The notes beneath the pieces were generated by a model. The model saw nothing but the letters and a program-made list of their open reading frames with translations, was not told where the DNA came from and did not search any database. Both the position numbers and the translations under genes were made by a program. 64,000 nucleotides of DNA, from NCBI GenBank assembly GCA_031081715.1, contig JAVHMA010000006.1:34324-98323 (forward strand). Reading direction: 5' to 3'. The stretch comes from Armatimonadota bacterium. Its GTDB lineage: Bacteria > Sysuimicrobiota > Sysuimicrobiia > Sysuimicrobiales > Humicultoraceae. Shown in pieces: positions 48,979 to 57,853 of the stretch (the first letter of the stretch is position 1; every line of letters starts with the position of its first letter).

Positions 48979-51299
48979 CGCAGCTCGTGGAAGCGCATGG
49001 CGCGGACCTGCGCCCGGCCCGTTCCAGCCGCCTCGACCGCAACCCTCGCGGTCACGGCGCCCTCGGGCGCGGTCGCGGCCATCGCCACGCGGCGCCAGCC
49101 CTCCCCCACCGCCACCTCGCGCCGCGGCGAGGCGACCAGCGGCCGGCCGGCCGCGTCCACCCACTCGACGCGCAGCACCATCCGCCCCGACCCGCCGTCG
49201 GCGCGGACGTGCGCCTCCAGCGCGTAGAGCGTCCCCGCGCTCACCGCCACCTCCACCGCCCGGCCCGCGTCGGCGCTCGCTTGGGGGAGCAACGACGGAC
49301 CGGGCACCATCGGGCCGCGCGGGCTACTCACCTCGAACAGGTACCGGTCCCCGTCCGCGAGCAGCAGCCGGGGGCCTTCGTCCCACAGCGCCTCCCGGCC
49401 CAGCCACGAACCTTCGAATCGCCTGCCGATGAAGGGGAGGTCCGTCACCACGACTAGATGCGTGTACCCGCGCCCCGCCAGCAGGTGCGCGACGTCCGCA
49501 CCGGTCCGGGCCGCGAAGAGGTCGCGACGGAATGGGACAGCGTACCTCCGGCCGTACCACGACGTCGGCACGAAGAAACGATCGTAGTGATAGACGAGGT
49601 CCTCGCCGACGCTCACGATGCGGGCGTTGCGCGGCAGGCTCCGGGCCGCAGCCTTCGCGACGCGGTACCCGCGCACGTGGGAAGCCGCGAAGTCGTCCCG
49701 ACTTACGGCGCCCGCGGTGACACCGAGGGGGAAGTACCAGCCCCCCGACGTGGTCCATGACGTGGTCACCGCGAAGAGCGCGGTCACCGTGAGTGCGGCC
49801 ATCGCACCAGCGGCGCGCCGGACGGCGGTGAACGCGCCGGCCGCGGCGAGCAGCGTCGCGAGCGACAGTACCGGCACGAAGAACCGGAGGTACTGCGCGG
49901 TGAAGAACCAGAGGCTACCGGCTGCGATGAAGGCGATCGCAAGCCAGGCCGGCGCGCGCCGGCGGGCGATCGCGACGAGCGCGAGCGGCGCCAGCAACAG
50001 ATAGACGACGCCGATGCTGCCGTCCTCGACGAACCGGTGAGGCACGACGGTTGTCCGCCACGGCGCGAGCAGCAGGTCCGCGACCCCGTATCCCATGCCG
50101 AAGATCCGCGGGCCGGGCCCCCCGGCCGGCGGCAGTCCGAAGAGCTGCCGCAACAACGGGTGGAACGGGTTCCCGGTCAGGAAGAACGCGCGGCTGTACC
50201 AATACGCGCCGGCGACGACGCTCCCGGCGACCAGCGCGGCGGCCGCGCGCCAGCGGTCGCGGCCCCGCCCGGACGCCGCGATGCGCCACAGCATCACGCC
50301 CAGCAGCGGCGCCACCACCGCGACCGCCGGCATCTTCGTCCCCACCGCCGCGCCGGCCAGGAGCCCGGCCGCGAAGGCCGGTCCGGCTCCGGGGCGCCTG
50401 TCGTAACCAGCGACGACGTCCAGGACGCCGGCGACGAAGAGGGTCACCCAGAGGTCGGTGTACGCGGTCGCCGCCAGCCACCAGACCAGCGGCGTACCGG
50501 CCAGGATCGCGGCGGCCAGCAGCCCGACGCGCGGATCCCACAGCCGCGCGCCGGTGCGGTAAACGAGCAGGCAGGCCGCCGCGCCGGCGAAGAAGTGCAG
50601 CAGCTTCGGCAACATCTCGCCGGGTAGGAGCAGCATGGCCACGGCGTACAGCAGGTCGGCGTTGAGGTGCAGGTAGCTGGCCGTGTTCTGCGGCATCGCC
50701 ACGATGGCGCCTCGGAGGGCGAACTCCCGAGCGATCGGCAGGTGGGCGGCCAGGGCGTCGTGTCGCACTTCGGGCGCCACCGCACCGACGAGCCCCACCA
50801 GGAGGAGCACGCTGAGCCCCCACCACCACGCGGCCGACGGTTGCGGGCGGTTCGGCAGACCGTCCCTGGAAGGCTCAGCGGCCCGGCGCGCGCCGCGCCA
50901 GGCGCGAAGGAACCCGACGGCCATCGTGAGCCCGCCGAGGCAGACCGCCCCCACCAGGGGTGGGGTCAGCACCCCCGCGCTCCCCGCGGCGAGCCCCACG
51001 ACGACGAGCATCGCCCATCCGAGCGCCACGTGCAGGGGCGCAGTCGCGCCCTGAGGGACCTCGCCCTCCAGCCGCAGCCCGCGGGCCAGCGCCCGGCCGT
51101 AGCCGTATGCCACGCCCTGGAGCAGCGTTGCGACGATCAGCGGGAGCAGCACACCGGCACCGGTGGCCACGGCCGCGAACCCGATTGCGGTCGTCGCCGC
51201 GATGACCACGGCAGTCCGGCGGCGCCCGAGACGGATCTCGAGGAATCTGAAGAGTCCGATCGAGCAGACGGCGAGCACAACGATCCAGAACTCCGGCAT
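48975..51299 (-). CDS. GT-C-like glycosyltransferase with C-terminal beta domain, copy B
   Basis: This 774-residue paralogue of the following gene has the same layout. An N-terminal membrane helix (EFWIVVLAVCSIGLFRFLE) leads to a membrane domain with EVRHDALAAHLPIAREFALRGAIVAMPQNTASYLHLNADLLY, PLVWWLAATAYTDLWVTLFVAGVLDVVAGYDRRPG and a further set of helices. A C-terminal beta domain of about 110 residues closes it. Outside that domain the two proteins are clearly related but distinct, as expected for different acceptor sugars. It follows the flippase gene by 22 bp and overlaps copy A by 4. Confidence 0.75.
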   Translation of the reverse strand: MPEFWIVVLAVCSIGLFRFLEIRLGRRRTAVVIAATTAIGFAAVATGAGVLLPLIVATLLQGVAYGYGRALARGLRLEGEVPQGATAPLHVALGWAMLVVVGLAAGSAGVLTPPLVGAVCLGGLTMAVGFLRAWRGARRAAEPSRDGLPNRPQPSAAWWWGLSVLLLVGLVGAVAPEVRHDALAAHLPIAREFALRGAIVAMPQNTASYLHLNADLLYAVAMLLLPGEMLPKLLHFFAGAAACLLVYRTGARLWDPRVGLLAAAILAGTPLVWWLAATAYTDLWVTLFVAGVLDVVAGYDRRPGAGPAFAAGLLAGAAVGTKMPAVAVVAPLLGVMLWRIAASGRGRDRWRAAAALVAGSVVAGAYWYSRAFFLTGNPFHPLLRQLFGLPPAGGPGPRIFGMGYGVADLLLAPWRTTVVPHRFVEDGSIGVVYLLLAPLALVAIARRRAPAWLAIAFIAAGSLWFFTAQYLRFFVPVLSLATLLAAAGAFTAVRRAAGAMAALTVTALFAVTTSWTTSGGWYFPLGVTAGAVSRDDFAASHVRGYRVAKAAARSLPRNARIVSVGEDLVYHYDRFFVPTSWYGRRYAVPFRRDLFAARTGADVAHLLAGRGYTHLVVVTDLPFIGRRFEGSWLGREALWDEGPRLLLADGDRYLFEVSSPRGPMVPGPSLLPQASADAGRAVEVAVSAGTLYALEAHVRADGGSGRMVLRVEWVDAAGRPLVASPRREVAVGEGWRRVAMAATAPEGAVTARVAVEAAGTGRAQVRAMRFHELR
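49067..49304 (-). repeat. 238-bp near-identical patch, copy B (pair of 46764-47001)
   Basis: Partner of the patch at 46764-47001. Both lie at the same place in their genes and in the same orientation, 2303 bp apart, about 97% identical by eye. Confidence 0.85.
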
Positions 51300-51321
51300 G
51301 GCGCGTCTGGTTCACCTCCGG

Positions 51322-52794
51322 TCAGTCAGACCCGGCAAGGTCGCCGAGCCCCGGCCGCCGGGCGATCGCCCGCCACGCCGGCAACAGGTCCCCAAGCCGC
51401 ACCTCGCCCAGCAGCACGAACCCCACGGCCACGGCCCCGGCGAGCGCAGCAAGTTTGAGGAGGACCCACACGCCCGGCGTCGGCCAGGCCGCCGCCACCA
51501 GGTACGTTCCCGCGGCGAGCGCGAGGCTCCGGACCGCGGTCGCCGCGGGCGGTGCAACGGCCCACGCACGGCGTACGAGCCACATCCCGGCCGCAGCGCC
51601 GAGCAGCGTACAGCCGCTCGTGACGATCGCGGCGCCCAACGGCCCCGCGCGCGGGATGGCCAGCAGGTGCCCGGCACCGGCCAGCGGCAGCATGGCCCAC
51701 GCGAGCGGCACGGTCCAGCCGGGCCGGCCGGCCGCGGTCAGCAGCACCGCGGTCACCGACAAGGACACCGCGGCCACCGCGCCAGGCAGCAGCACCGCGA
51801 GGGTGCCGGCCGAGGCCGCGTAGACCGGGCCCAGGAGGAGGCTGACAATCTCCGGGGCCGCGCCGGCGGCGGTCGCGGCGAGCGGCAGCAGGACGACCGT
51901 CGCGCGCTGGGCGTCGCGCACCAGCCCGGCGGCGACGCGGTGGTCGCCCGCGCGCTGGGCATGGCTCAGCGAGGCCAGCACAAGCGAGGAGAGCGCGAGC
52001 GAGAACACACGCGGCGCGAGCGCCAGGTTCTGCGCGGCGCCGTACGCGCCCACCCCGTCCACCCCGACCCCGAGCAACCTCAGCATGAACAGGTCGAGCC
52101 GGTCGACCAGCCGGAGGCTCACCGTCGAGAGGAACAGAGGGGTCGCGTACGTCCACAGGCCGGCGACGGCCATCGGCGCGCGGCCGAGCAACGGCGGCCG
52201 CACGTAGCCGCGTAGCACCGCCAGTTCAACAAGAGAGGCGCCGATGCTACCCAGGATCGCGCCCTCGACCGACAGCCCCAGCCCGACGAGGGTCACGATG
52301 AGCAGCAGGCGCGCGGTCCACCGGCACGCCGAGGCCAAGCCCCGCTGCCGGTAGCCGCCGGCGCCGACCAGCAGGCCACGGTGGGCGTGGATGAGCGCGA
52401 GCAGAGGGACGTCCAAGCTGAACAGGCGCAGGTAGCCGGCCAGCGCCGGTTCGCCGAGGAGCGCGGCGAGCGGCCCGGCCGCGAGCGCCAGTAGCGCCGC
52501 GGCCGCGGCGCCGATGACCAGGTGCACTCGCACGATTCCGGCGCCGAGCGGGCGCCAGTCGCCGGCGTCGCCCGTGAGCTTGACCGTCGCCCGGGCGAAC
52601 AACGCCGCGATGCTCCACTCGACCCAGAGCACGGGCGCCATCGCGAGCACGAGCAGCCCGTAGCCCTCGGGGCCCAGCCGCCGCGTCAGGAACGCGACGG
52701 TCAGCAGCCCGGTGGGGAAGAAGAGCCCCTCCCCGAGCACGATGCTGACGGCGCCCCCGAGCAGGTGCAGCCGGGGCCGGCCTGGCGCGGTCAC
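51322..52794 (-). CDS. MOP-superfamily lipopolysaccharide/oligosaccharide flippase (Wzx-like)
   Basis: This 490-residue membrane protein has about twelve helices. The opening GAVSIVLGEGLFFPTGLLTVAFLTRRLGPEGYGLLVLAMAP is the typical Wzx/PST N-terminus, and VLASLSHAQRAGDHR follows in the middle. Members flip polyprenyl-linked oligosaccharides across the inner membrane. Its place beside two GT-C-like proteins, a GT2 and a methyltransferase supports a surface glycan locus. The start is GTG. Confidence 0.85.
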   Translation of the reverse strand: MTAPGRPRLHLLGGAVSIVLGEGLFFPTGLLTVAFLTRRLGPEGYGLLVLAMAPVLWVEWSIAALFARATVKLTGDAGDWRPLGAGIVRVHLVIGAAAAALLALAAGPLAALLGEPALAGYLRLFSLDVPLLALIHAHRGLLVGAGGYRQRGLASACRWTARLLLIVTLVGLGLSVEGAILGSIGASLVELAVLRGYVRPPLLGRAPMAVAGLWTYATPLFLSTVSLRLVDRLDLFMLRLLGVGVDGVGAYGAAQNLALAPRVFSLALSSLVLASLSHAQRAGDHRVAAGLVRDAQRATVVLLPLAATAAGAAPEIVSLLLGPVYAASAGTLAVLLPGAVAAVSLSVTAVLLTAAGRPGWTVPLAWAMLPLAGAGHLLAIPRAGPLGAAIVTSGCTLLGAAAGMWLVRRAWAVAPPAATAVRSLALAAGTYLVAAAWPTPGVWVLLKLAALAGAVAVGFVLLGEVRLGDLLPAWRAIARRPGLGDLAGSD

Positions 52795-52845
52795 GCCGCT
52801 AGGGGTTCCACCGCGACCGGGCGTTCCCCTCGCGGCGGCGCGGCG

Positions 52846-53304
52846 TCAGGCGATCGTCGCGACGCGGGCACCGGTAGCGCGCACCAGGTCGTCGGGTGCG
52901 ATCCAGATCTGCAGGCCCCGCGCGCCGGCACTGATGCTGATGCGCGGGTGGCGCAGCGCCGAGGCGTCCACGAACGTGGCGAGCCGGCGCCGTGTGGCGA
53001 GCGGCGAGACGCCGCCCTTCACGTACCCGACCAGGCGCATCAGCTCCGCCGCCGCGACCAGCTCGACGCGCCTGGCGCCGGCGGCGCGGGCGAGCGCGCG
53101 CAGATCGAGCTCACGGTCGGCCGGCACGCAGGCCAGGAACACGCGGCCGTCGTCGGCGCGCACGACGAGGGTCTTGAAGAGCACCTCCGGCGGCAGCCCG
53201 AGCCGCCGCACGGCCTCCTCGGCCGTGTGCTCCTCGGCTTCAAACTCGAGAAGATCGTAGGCGACGCCGAGACGATCCAGCGCCTGCGTCGCGCGCGTCC
53301 GCAT
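52846..53304 (-). CDS. ybaK: YbaK/ProX-type aminoacyl-tRNA deacylase
   Basis: This 152-residue single-domain protein of the YbaK/EbsC family removes mischarged amino acids (for example Cys from tRNA-Pro). Marks are TRATQALDRLGVAYDLLEFE, EEAVRRLGLPPEVLFKTLVVRADDG with the conserved KTL lysine, and LVGYVKGGVSPLATRRRLATFVDASAL with the GGxSP loop. The ATG at 53304 fits the family N-terminus. The frame remains open far upstream by chance of high GC and is not coding there. Confidence 0.92.
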   Translation of the reverse strand: MRTRATQALDRLGVAYDLLEFEAEEHTAEEAVRRLGLPPEVLFKTLVVRADDGRVFLACVPADRELDLRALARAAGARRVELVAAAELMRLVGYVKGGVSPLATRRRLATFVDASALRHPRISISAGARGLQIWIAPDDLVRATGARVATIA

Positions 53305-53673
53305 GACGCCTGTGCGATTCCGCGCGCCGGCACCGCCTCCTGGCGCGGCGCACGCGGCGCAAAGAGGAGGCCCCGGATAGGCTCGAGCGCGCCTCGTGGT
53401 ACTCCGCGGGGTGACCGGGTGTCCTGCCCGGCGTCTTACCGAGGAGGCTGTGGTCCGCTTCTTGATCGCGGCCGGCTCCTGCCTCGCCGGGGGTTGCCTC
53501 GTCCACCCACCACGAGCGCCCGCTGTATCCGGGGCCCTTGGCTGCTTTGACCATACCCCGTCTGCGGTGTCCTGACCATCCGGTCCGGACCCGATTGCGC
53601 GCCGGTCGAGCCGCCGCATGATCGGCCCGTGCCTAGCCTCACCAACGTGCGAGGCCGGCCGGGCGCTGCGCGC
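53305..53673. other. Intergenic interval between ybaK and the helicase
   Basis: About 370 bp between two divergent genes. I see no convincing gene, tRNA or riboswitch on either strand. It contains some GC-rich hairpins and a slightly AT-rich patch TTTGACCATACC near 53547-53558. It presumably holds the promoter of ybaK. Confidence 0.5.
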
Positions 53674-53679
53674 TATACT
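53674..53679 (+). promoter_or_regulatory. -10 element TATACT directly before the helicase GTG (leaderless)
   Basis: TATACT ends six bases before GTG 53686, and no ribosome-binding site is visible. A -10 at this distance from a start codon is the hallmark of leaderless transcripts in GC-rich Terrabacteria (TANNNT). No clear -35 is present. Confidence 0.6.
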
Positions 53680-53685
53680 GACGGC

Positions 53686-55719
53686 GTGGCCGTGTCGGAC
53701 CGCCCCGTCCACCTGCACCCCGGACTCCACCCTCTCCTCGACGAGGTCGGCGAGGTTCTCCAGGAAACGTTCGTCCCGGCGCGCTTCCAGGAAGAGGCGC
53801 TCGAAGCGCTGGCGGAGGGCGACGTCCTGGTTTCGGCACCCACCGGCAGCGGCAAGACCTGGATCGCGCACGAGGCGATCCGCGCACGCGTGGCCGGCGT
53901 CGGGCAGACCTGGTACACGACGCCGCTGAAGGCGCTGTCGAACCAGAAGTTCCGGCAGTTCCAGGGCCTCTTCGGCGAGGACGCGGTCGGGCTGCTCACC
54001 GGTGAGCGCCGGGTGAACGCGCGCGCATCGATTGTCGTGGGCACGACCGAGATTCTCCGCAACATCCTCTACGGCGGCGGGGAGTCGCTCGGCTTCGTCG
54101 TGCTCGACGAGGCCCACTACCTGGGCGACGCCGAGCGGGGCACGGCCTGGGAAGAGGTCCTGATGCTCGCCCCGCGGCACGTGCGGCTGCTGCTGCTCTC
54201 CGCGTCGCTGCCCAACATCGGCGAGCTGGCGGCGTGGATGGGCCACCTGCGGGGCCGACCGCCGCGCGTCGTGCGCGAGGACCGGCGCCCGGTGCCGCTG
54301 CGACTGCTGCTCGCTGACGGCCGCGGCCGCCTGCTGCCCCCCACGATGGCCGACCGCCTGCGCCGGGAGGCCCCGCGACCGGGCGCGCTGGTGGAGCTGG
54401 TGCGGCAGCTCGACGCGGGCCGCCTGCTCCCGGCCATCCTGTTCTTCCCGTCCAGGCGCGAGTGCGACGGCGCCGCCCGCGAGCTCTCTCCGCTGCGGCA
54501 GCCCGGCGCCGAGGAGCGGGCGCGCGCGCTCGGCCGGTGGGAGGCTGAGTACCCGACGCTGCTGGGCCATCCCTTCCGTCACACGCTCATCCAGGCCGGC
54601 ATCGCCCCGCACCACGCCGGCCACCTGATGGGCTGGCGGCTGGCGGTCGAAGACCTGCTGGCCCGCGGGCTCGTTCGCGCGGTCGCCGCGACCACGACCC
54701 TGGCCAGCGGCCTGGACGTGCCGGCGCGCACGGTCGTGCTCTCGACGCTGGTGCGCAACAGCCCGCAGGGTCCGGTGGCGCTGTCGGCCACCGAGTTCCA
54801 GCAGATGGCGGGGCGGGCGGGCCGGCGCGGCCGCGACCGCGTCGGTGTGGTCGTCGTGCCGGCCACCGACCGGAGCGAGGCGCAGCTGGGCCTGGCGATG
54901 GCGGAGGCGGATCCTGAACCCGTGACCTCCGCGTTCGCGCCGTCGTACACGCAGGTCCTCAACCTGCTCGCGCGGCGCTCGCTCGACGCGGCGCTCACCC
55001 AGCTCGACCGCTCCTTCGCCGCCTACCAAGGGCTGCTCGGCCGCCGGCCGCGGATGCCGCGCCGTCTCCCGCAGGGCGCGATCGCGGCCGCGGCCGAGCG
55101 CGCCGCGGACGGGCTGAGCGCGGCGTTCCTGCTGCGGGCGGCGGTGCTGCAAACCCTGGGCTACCTGGACCGCGAAGCCCGCCTCACGCACAGCGGCCGC
55201 TGGGCGATGCAGTTGCGACATCCCCGCCTGCTCGTCCTGGCCGAGCTCGTGCGGCGCGATCAGATGCCGACGAGCGCGCCCCGGCTCGCGGCCATCGCCG
55301 CGGCGCTGGGCACCGAGCGTCCGCCGCGTGGCGGCGGCACGAAGGCGCGGCTCGCCGCGGTGGGGCACGTGGTCGAGGAGGTGACGCGGCTGGAGGGCGA
55401 GCTGGGCGTGGAGCCCGACCCGGTGGCCGCCGAGTTCAAGGTAGAGTGGCAGCGCGCCCGCCGGCGCATCGTGCCCTCGCCGGCCGAGCGGCGCGCCGAG
55501 GCCGTCGAGGCCTGGGCGCGCGGCGCGGAGTGGTTCCGGCTGGTCCGGGACGCCGAGTGCGAGGAAGGCGACCTCCAGCGCACCATCCTGCAGGCCTCGG
55601 AGATTTTGATGCAGCTGGAGGGCCTGCCGCACCCGCCGCTACGGTTGCTGGCCCGCCAGGCGCGCGAGGCGCTGCTCCGGCCGCCGGTCGTGGAGGCCCA
55701 GGGATTCCGTACGCGATAG
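53686..55719 (+). CDS. SKI2/MTR4-like DEAH-box helicase
   Basis: This is a superfamily 2 helicase of about 677 residues that unwinds RNA or DNA with ATP. FQEEALEALAEGDVLVSAPTGSGKT holds the Q-like motif and Walker A (residues 51-58). TTPLKALSNQKFRQF is the Ia motif of the SKI2 group, VVLDEAHYLGD is motif II (D141), LLLSASLPN is motif III, ATTTLASGLDVPARTVVL and FQQMAGRAGRRG are motifs V and VI. The C-terminal part is shorter than in MTR4, without an arch domain. The GTG at 53686 is favoured over 53629 because TATACT lies just upstream. Bacterial members are poorly characterised and may act in RNA decay. Confidence 0.9.
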   Translation: MAVSDRPVHLHPGLHPLLDEVGEVLQETFVPARFQEEALEALAEGDVLVSAPTGSGKTWIAHEAIRARVAGVGQTWYTTPLKALSNQKFRQFQGLFGEDAVGLLTGERRVNARASIVVGTTEILRNILYGGGESLGFVVLDEAHYLGDAERGTAWEEVLMLAPRHVRLLLLSASLPNIGELAAWMGHLRGRPPRVVREDRRPVPLRLLLADGRGRLLPPTMADRLRREAPRPGALVELVRQLDAGRLLPAILFFPSRRECDGAARELSPLRQPGAEERARALGRWEAEYPTLLGHPFRHTLIQAGIAPHHAGHLMGWRLAVEDLLARGLVRAVAATTTLASGLDVPARTVVLSTLVRNSPQGPVALSATEFQQMAGRAGRRGRDRVGVVVVPATDRSEAQLGLAMAEADPEPVTSAFAPSYTQVLNLLARRSLDAALTQLDRSFAAYQGLLGRRPRMPRRLPQGAIAAAAERAADGLSAAFLLRAAVLQTLGYLDREARLTHSGRWAMQLRHPRLLVLAELVRRDQMPTSAPRLAAIAAALGTERPPRGGGTKARLAAVGHVVEEVTRLEGELGVEPDPVAAEFKVEWQRARRRIVPSPAERRAEAVEAWARGAEWFRLVRDAECEEGDLQRTILQASEILMQLEGLPHPPLRLLARQAREALLRPPVVEAQGFRTR

Positions 55720-55932
55720 CTGAGCGGAGCCCATTTCAACGGCAACGTTTGCTGTAACCCGTATCCCGCCTTAAGGCTCCGCCCACTCTGCCTCAAGATC
55801 GGATGCGTTCCTTGTCGGCACGATAAGCCCGCCCACGACCAGGAGATTGTCGCGCTCAGACTCGTCCAACAGGAGGAACGCCACTGCTATCACCGGACAA
55901 GTAGCGATTCGTGCGCACGGACCTAAGGTCCG
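55720..55932. other. Intergenic interval after the helicase
   Basis: A stretch noticeably richer in A/T than its surroundings, with no gene or clear terminator. It separates the helicase from the minus-strand pseudogene. Confidence 0.5.
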
Positions 55933-56361
55933 TCATGCTCGGCTCTTCGTCCTGAACCTTACCCGTTGCAGTTCTCGATCACCGATGCTGATCGACCAGA
56001 AGTAAGCGGCCCCAGGAGGAACCTCCAAGGGGCCGAAGTGTACGGCCAGTGGGACATGCAAAGCCGTACCGGCCGGCAGACCCGGCGGGTGGCCCACCTC
56101 GAACTCCGCCTGGAACCGGAGCTCGTTGGGAGGCTCTCCGACCTTCACGGGCCGCTCGTCCGCATCTTTCAGGACGCCCTCCACCACGTGAGGACGGTTC
56201 GCCTCGTTCCACGGGACGTCCACCTCGATGGTCAGCCCGTGCTGGAAGGACCCTGGGTCGCGCTGGCTCTAGCCTCCCCCGCGCACGTAGAGGCTGTCCG
56301 TGCCGGACGGGAGCTGGCCCAGGAGTTCTGCCACTACACGAGGTACTGACAAAGCCGGCAC
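55933..56361 (-). pseudogene. Small conserved protein (DUF6941-like) with in-frame amber codon
   Basis: From GTG 56361 the frame reads VAELLGQLPSGTDSLYVRGGG, meets TAG (reverse of 56269-56271) at codon 31, and continues SQRDPGSFQHGLTIEVDVPWNEANRPH through FEVGHPPGLPAGT and LEVPPGAAYFWSISIGD to 55933. Related small proteins have Trp after the GGG (GGGWS), so a TGG-to-TAG change explains the stop. The whole is about 142 codons. A shorter product from GTG 56223 is possible. The family has no assigned function, and my family name is from recall only. Confidence 0.65.
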
Positions 56362-56413
56362 CCAGTCCCACCCCACAGTCCGGCTGGCCCCGGCCCAGGT
56401 AGCGCAATAAACC

Positions 56414-57130
56414 TCAGGATGTGGCGGCGATGCCCAGGTAGGAGGCGACGATCTGCGCGTTGTGCAACAGCGCCGGCCCCGGGCCGTCCAGAATGACCCG
56501 GCCCGTCTCCAGCACGTATGCGCGGTGGGCCATTAGAAGCGCCTGGGTCACCTCTTGGGAGATCAGGAGAATCGTCAATCCCTCGTGGTTTAACTGTCGA
56601 AGGGCCGCGAAGATCTCGGCGGCCATGCGCGGGGCAAGGCCGAGGGACGGCTCGTCTAGCGCCAGCAGGAGCGGCTTAGCCATGAGTGCCCGGGCAATGG
56701 CCAGCATCTGCTGCTCGCCGCCCGAAAGTGTACCTGCCAGCTGAGCGTGACGCTGGCGCAGGATCGGGAAGAGTGCGAAGATATGCTCCATCTGCTCGCG
56801 CAGGTGCGTCCGGGCACGCCGATTGTAGGCACCGAGTTCCAGGTGCTCGCGCACGCTCATGCCGGGAAAGAGCAGCCGACCTTCCGGGACATGGACGAAG
56901 CCGCGCTCGCAGATGAGATCCGGGGGAAACCCGGTGATCGGTTCGCCGTCGAAGACCACTGCGCCGCGGGTGGTGGGGTGGAGGCCAGAGAGCACCCGTA
57001 GCAAGGTGGTCTTGCCAGCGCCGTTGGGGCCGATGACGCTGACGAACTGGCCGGCCTCGACGGTCAAGGATACCCCGTGGAGCACCTCCAGCTCGCCGTA
57101 GGCGGCGTAGAGGCCCTCAACCCGCAGCAC
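56414..57130 (-). CDS. livF: Second LIV-type ABC ATPase (LivF)
   Basis: This 238-residue ATPase has Walker A IGPNGAGKTTLLRVLSG, LivF-type GFVHVPEGRLLFPGMSVREHLELGAYNRR, signature TLSGGEQQMLAIARALM and Walker B LLALDEPSLGLAPRMA. The GTG at 57130 overlaps livG by 14 bases. It is the last gene of an eight-gene minus-strand operon that begins with a TrmB-type regulator. Confidence 0.93.
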   Translation of the reverse strand: MLRVEGLYAAYGELEVLHGVSLTVEAGQFVSVIGPNGAGKTTLLRVLSGLHPTTRGAVVFDGEPITGFPPDLICERGFVHVPEGRLLFPGMSVREHLELGAYNRRARTHLREQMEHIFALFPILRQRHAQLAGTLSGGEQQMLAIARALMAKPLLLALDEPSLGLAPRMAAEIFAALRQLNHEGLTILLISQEVTQALLMAHRAYVLETGRVILDGPGPALLHNAQIVASYLGIAATS

Positions 57131-57848
57131 CGTAGCCCTCCCCAAGGTAGATGTGGCGGACCTGCGGGTCTGCCTGGATAGCGACAGGCGGTCCCTGGGC
57201 GATGACCTGGCCCGATCCCAGGACCACCACGTGCTCGCACAGGCCCATGACAATGCGGAGGACGTGCTCGACCAGCAGCACGGTAATCCTCAGATCGTCA
57301 CGAACCCGTCGTACCAGGTCCACGGCGCCCGCGCTCTCTGCCGGATTGAGGCCCGCGAACACCTCGTCTAGCAGGAGCAACCTCGGCCCGGTGGCCAGCG
57401 CCCGGGCCAGCTCCAGACGCTTCTTCTCACCCAGCGTAAGCGCACTGACCGCCGCGTCCGCCGCGCCTTCCAGGCGTACGTACTGCAACCAGTGACGAGC
57501 CTCAGCCCGGGCCTCGCGCACGTGGCGCGCTCCCCGGCCGTAGAGGACCGCAGCGGCGACGTTGTCGGCCGTGGTCAGCCCCGCAAACGGCCGAACCACC
57601 TGGAACGTCCGCGCGATGCCGGTCCGCGCGATCTCAAACGGAGCCAGGCCCACCAGGCGGCGGCCCATGAAGACCACGTCCCCGCCATCCGGCGGATGGA
57701 AGCCCGTGATGACATTGAACAGGGTCGTCTTGCCCGAGCCGTTGGGACCGATCAGGCCAACGATGGCCCCCTCAGCGACCTGGAAGCTCACCGAGCGCAA
57801 CACCGTCAGGCCGCCGAAGCGCTTGGAGACGCCACTGACGCGGAGCAT
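57117..57848 (-). CDS. livG: Second LIV-type ABC ATPase (LivG)
   Basis: This 243-residue ATPase has GLIGPNGSGKTTLFNVITGFHPP, the LivG mark GIARTFQVVRPFAGLTTADNVAAA, the degenerate signature ALTLGEKKRLELARALATG and Walker B LLLLDEVFAGLNPAES, with the common Pro of the box replaced by Val. The ATG at 57848 begins the family N-terminus. The frame upstream to 57908 overlaps the livM stop region and is not coding. Confidence 0.92.
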   Translation of the reverse strand: MLRVSGVSKRFGGLTVLRSVSFQVAEGAIVGLIGPNGSGKTTLFNVITGFHPPDGGDVVFMGRRLVGLAPFEIARTGIARTFQVVRPFAGLTTADNVAAAVLYGRGARHVREARAEARHWLQYVRLEGAADAAVSALTLGEKKRLELARALATGPRLLLLDEVFAGLNPAESAGAVDLVRRVRDDLRITVLLVEHVLRIVMGLCEHVVVLGSGQVIAQGPPVAIQADPQVRHIYLGEGYGAAG

Positions 57849-57853
57849 GGCGG

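Noticed and set aside
43547..52794. CRISPR array or insertion sequence in the GC-rich glycan region
   Set aside because: No short regularly spaced repeats, transposase or terminal inverted repeats were seen. The only repeat is the pair within the two tandem GT-C-like genes.
53305..55632. Minus-strand frame extending the ybaK gene upstream through the helicase
   Set aside because: The extension is antisense to clear helicase motifs and low in complexity. Only 52846-53304 has family similarity.
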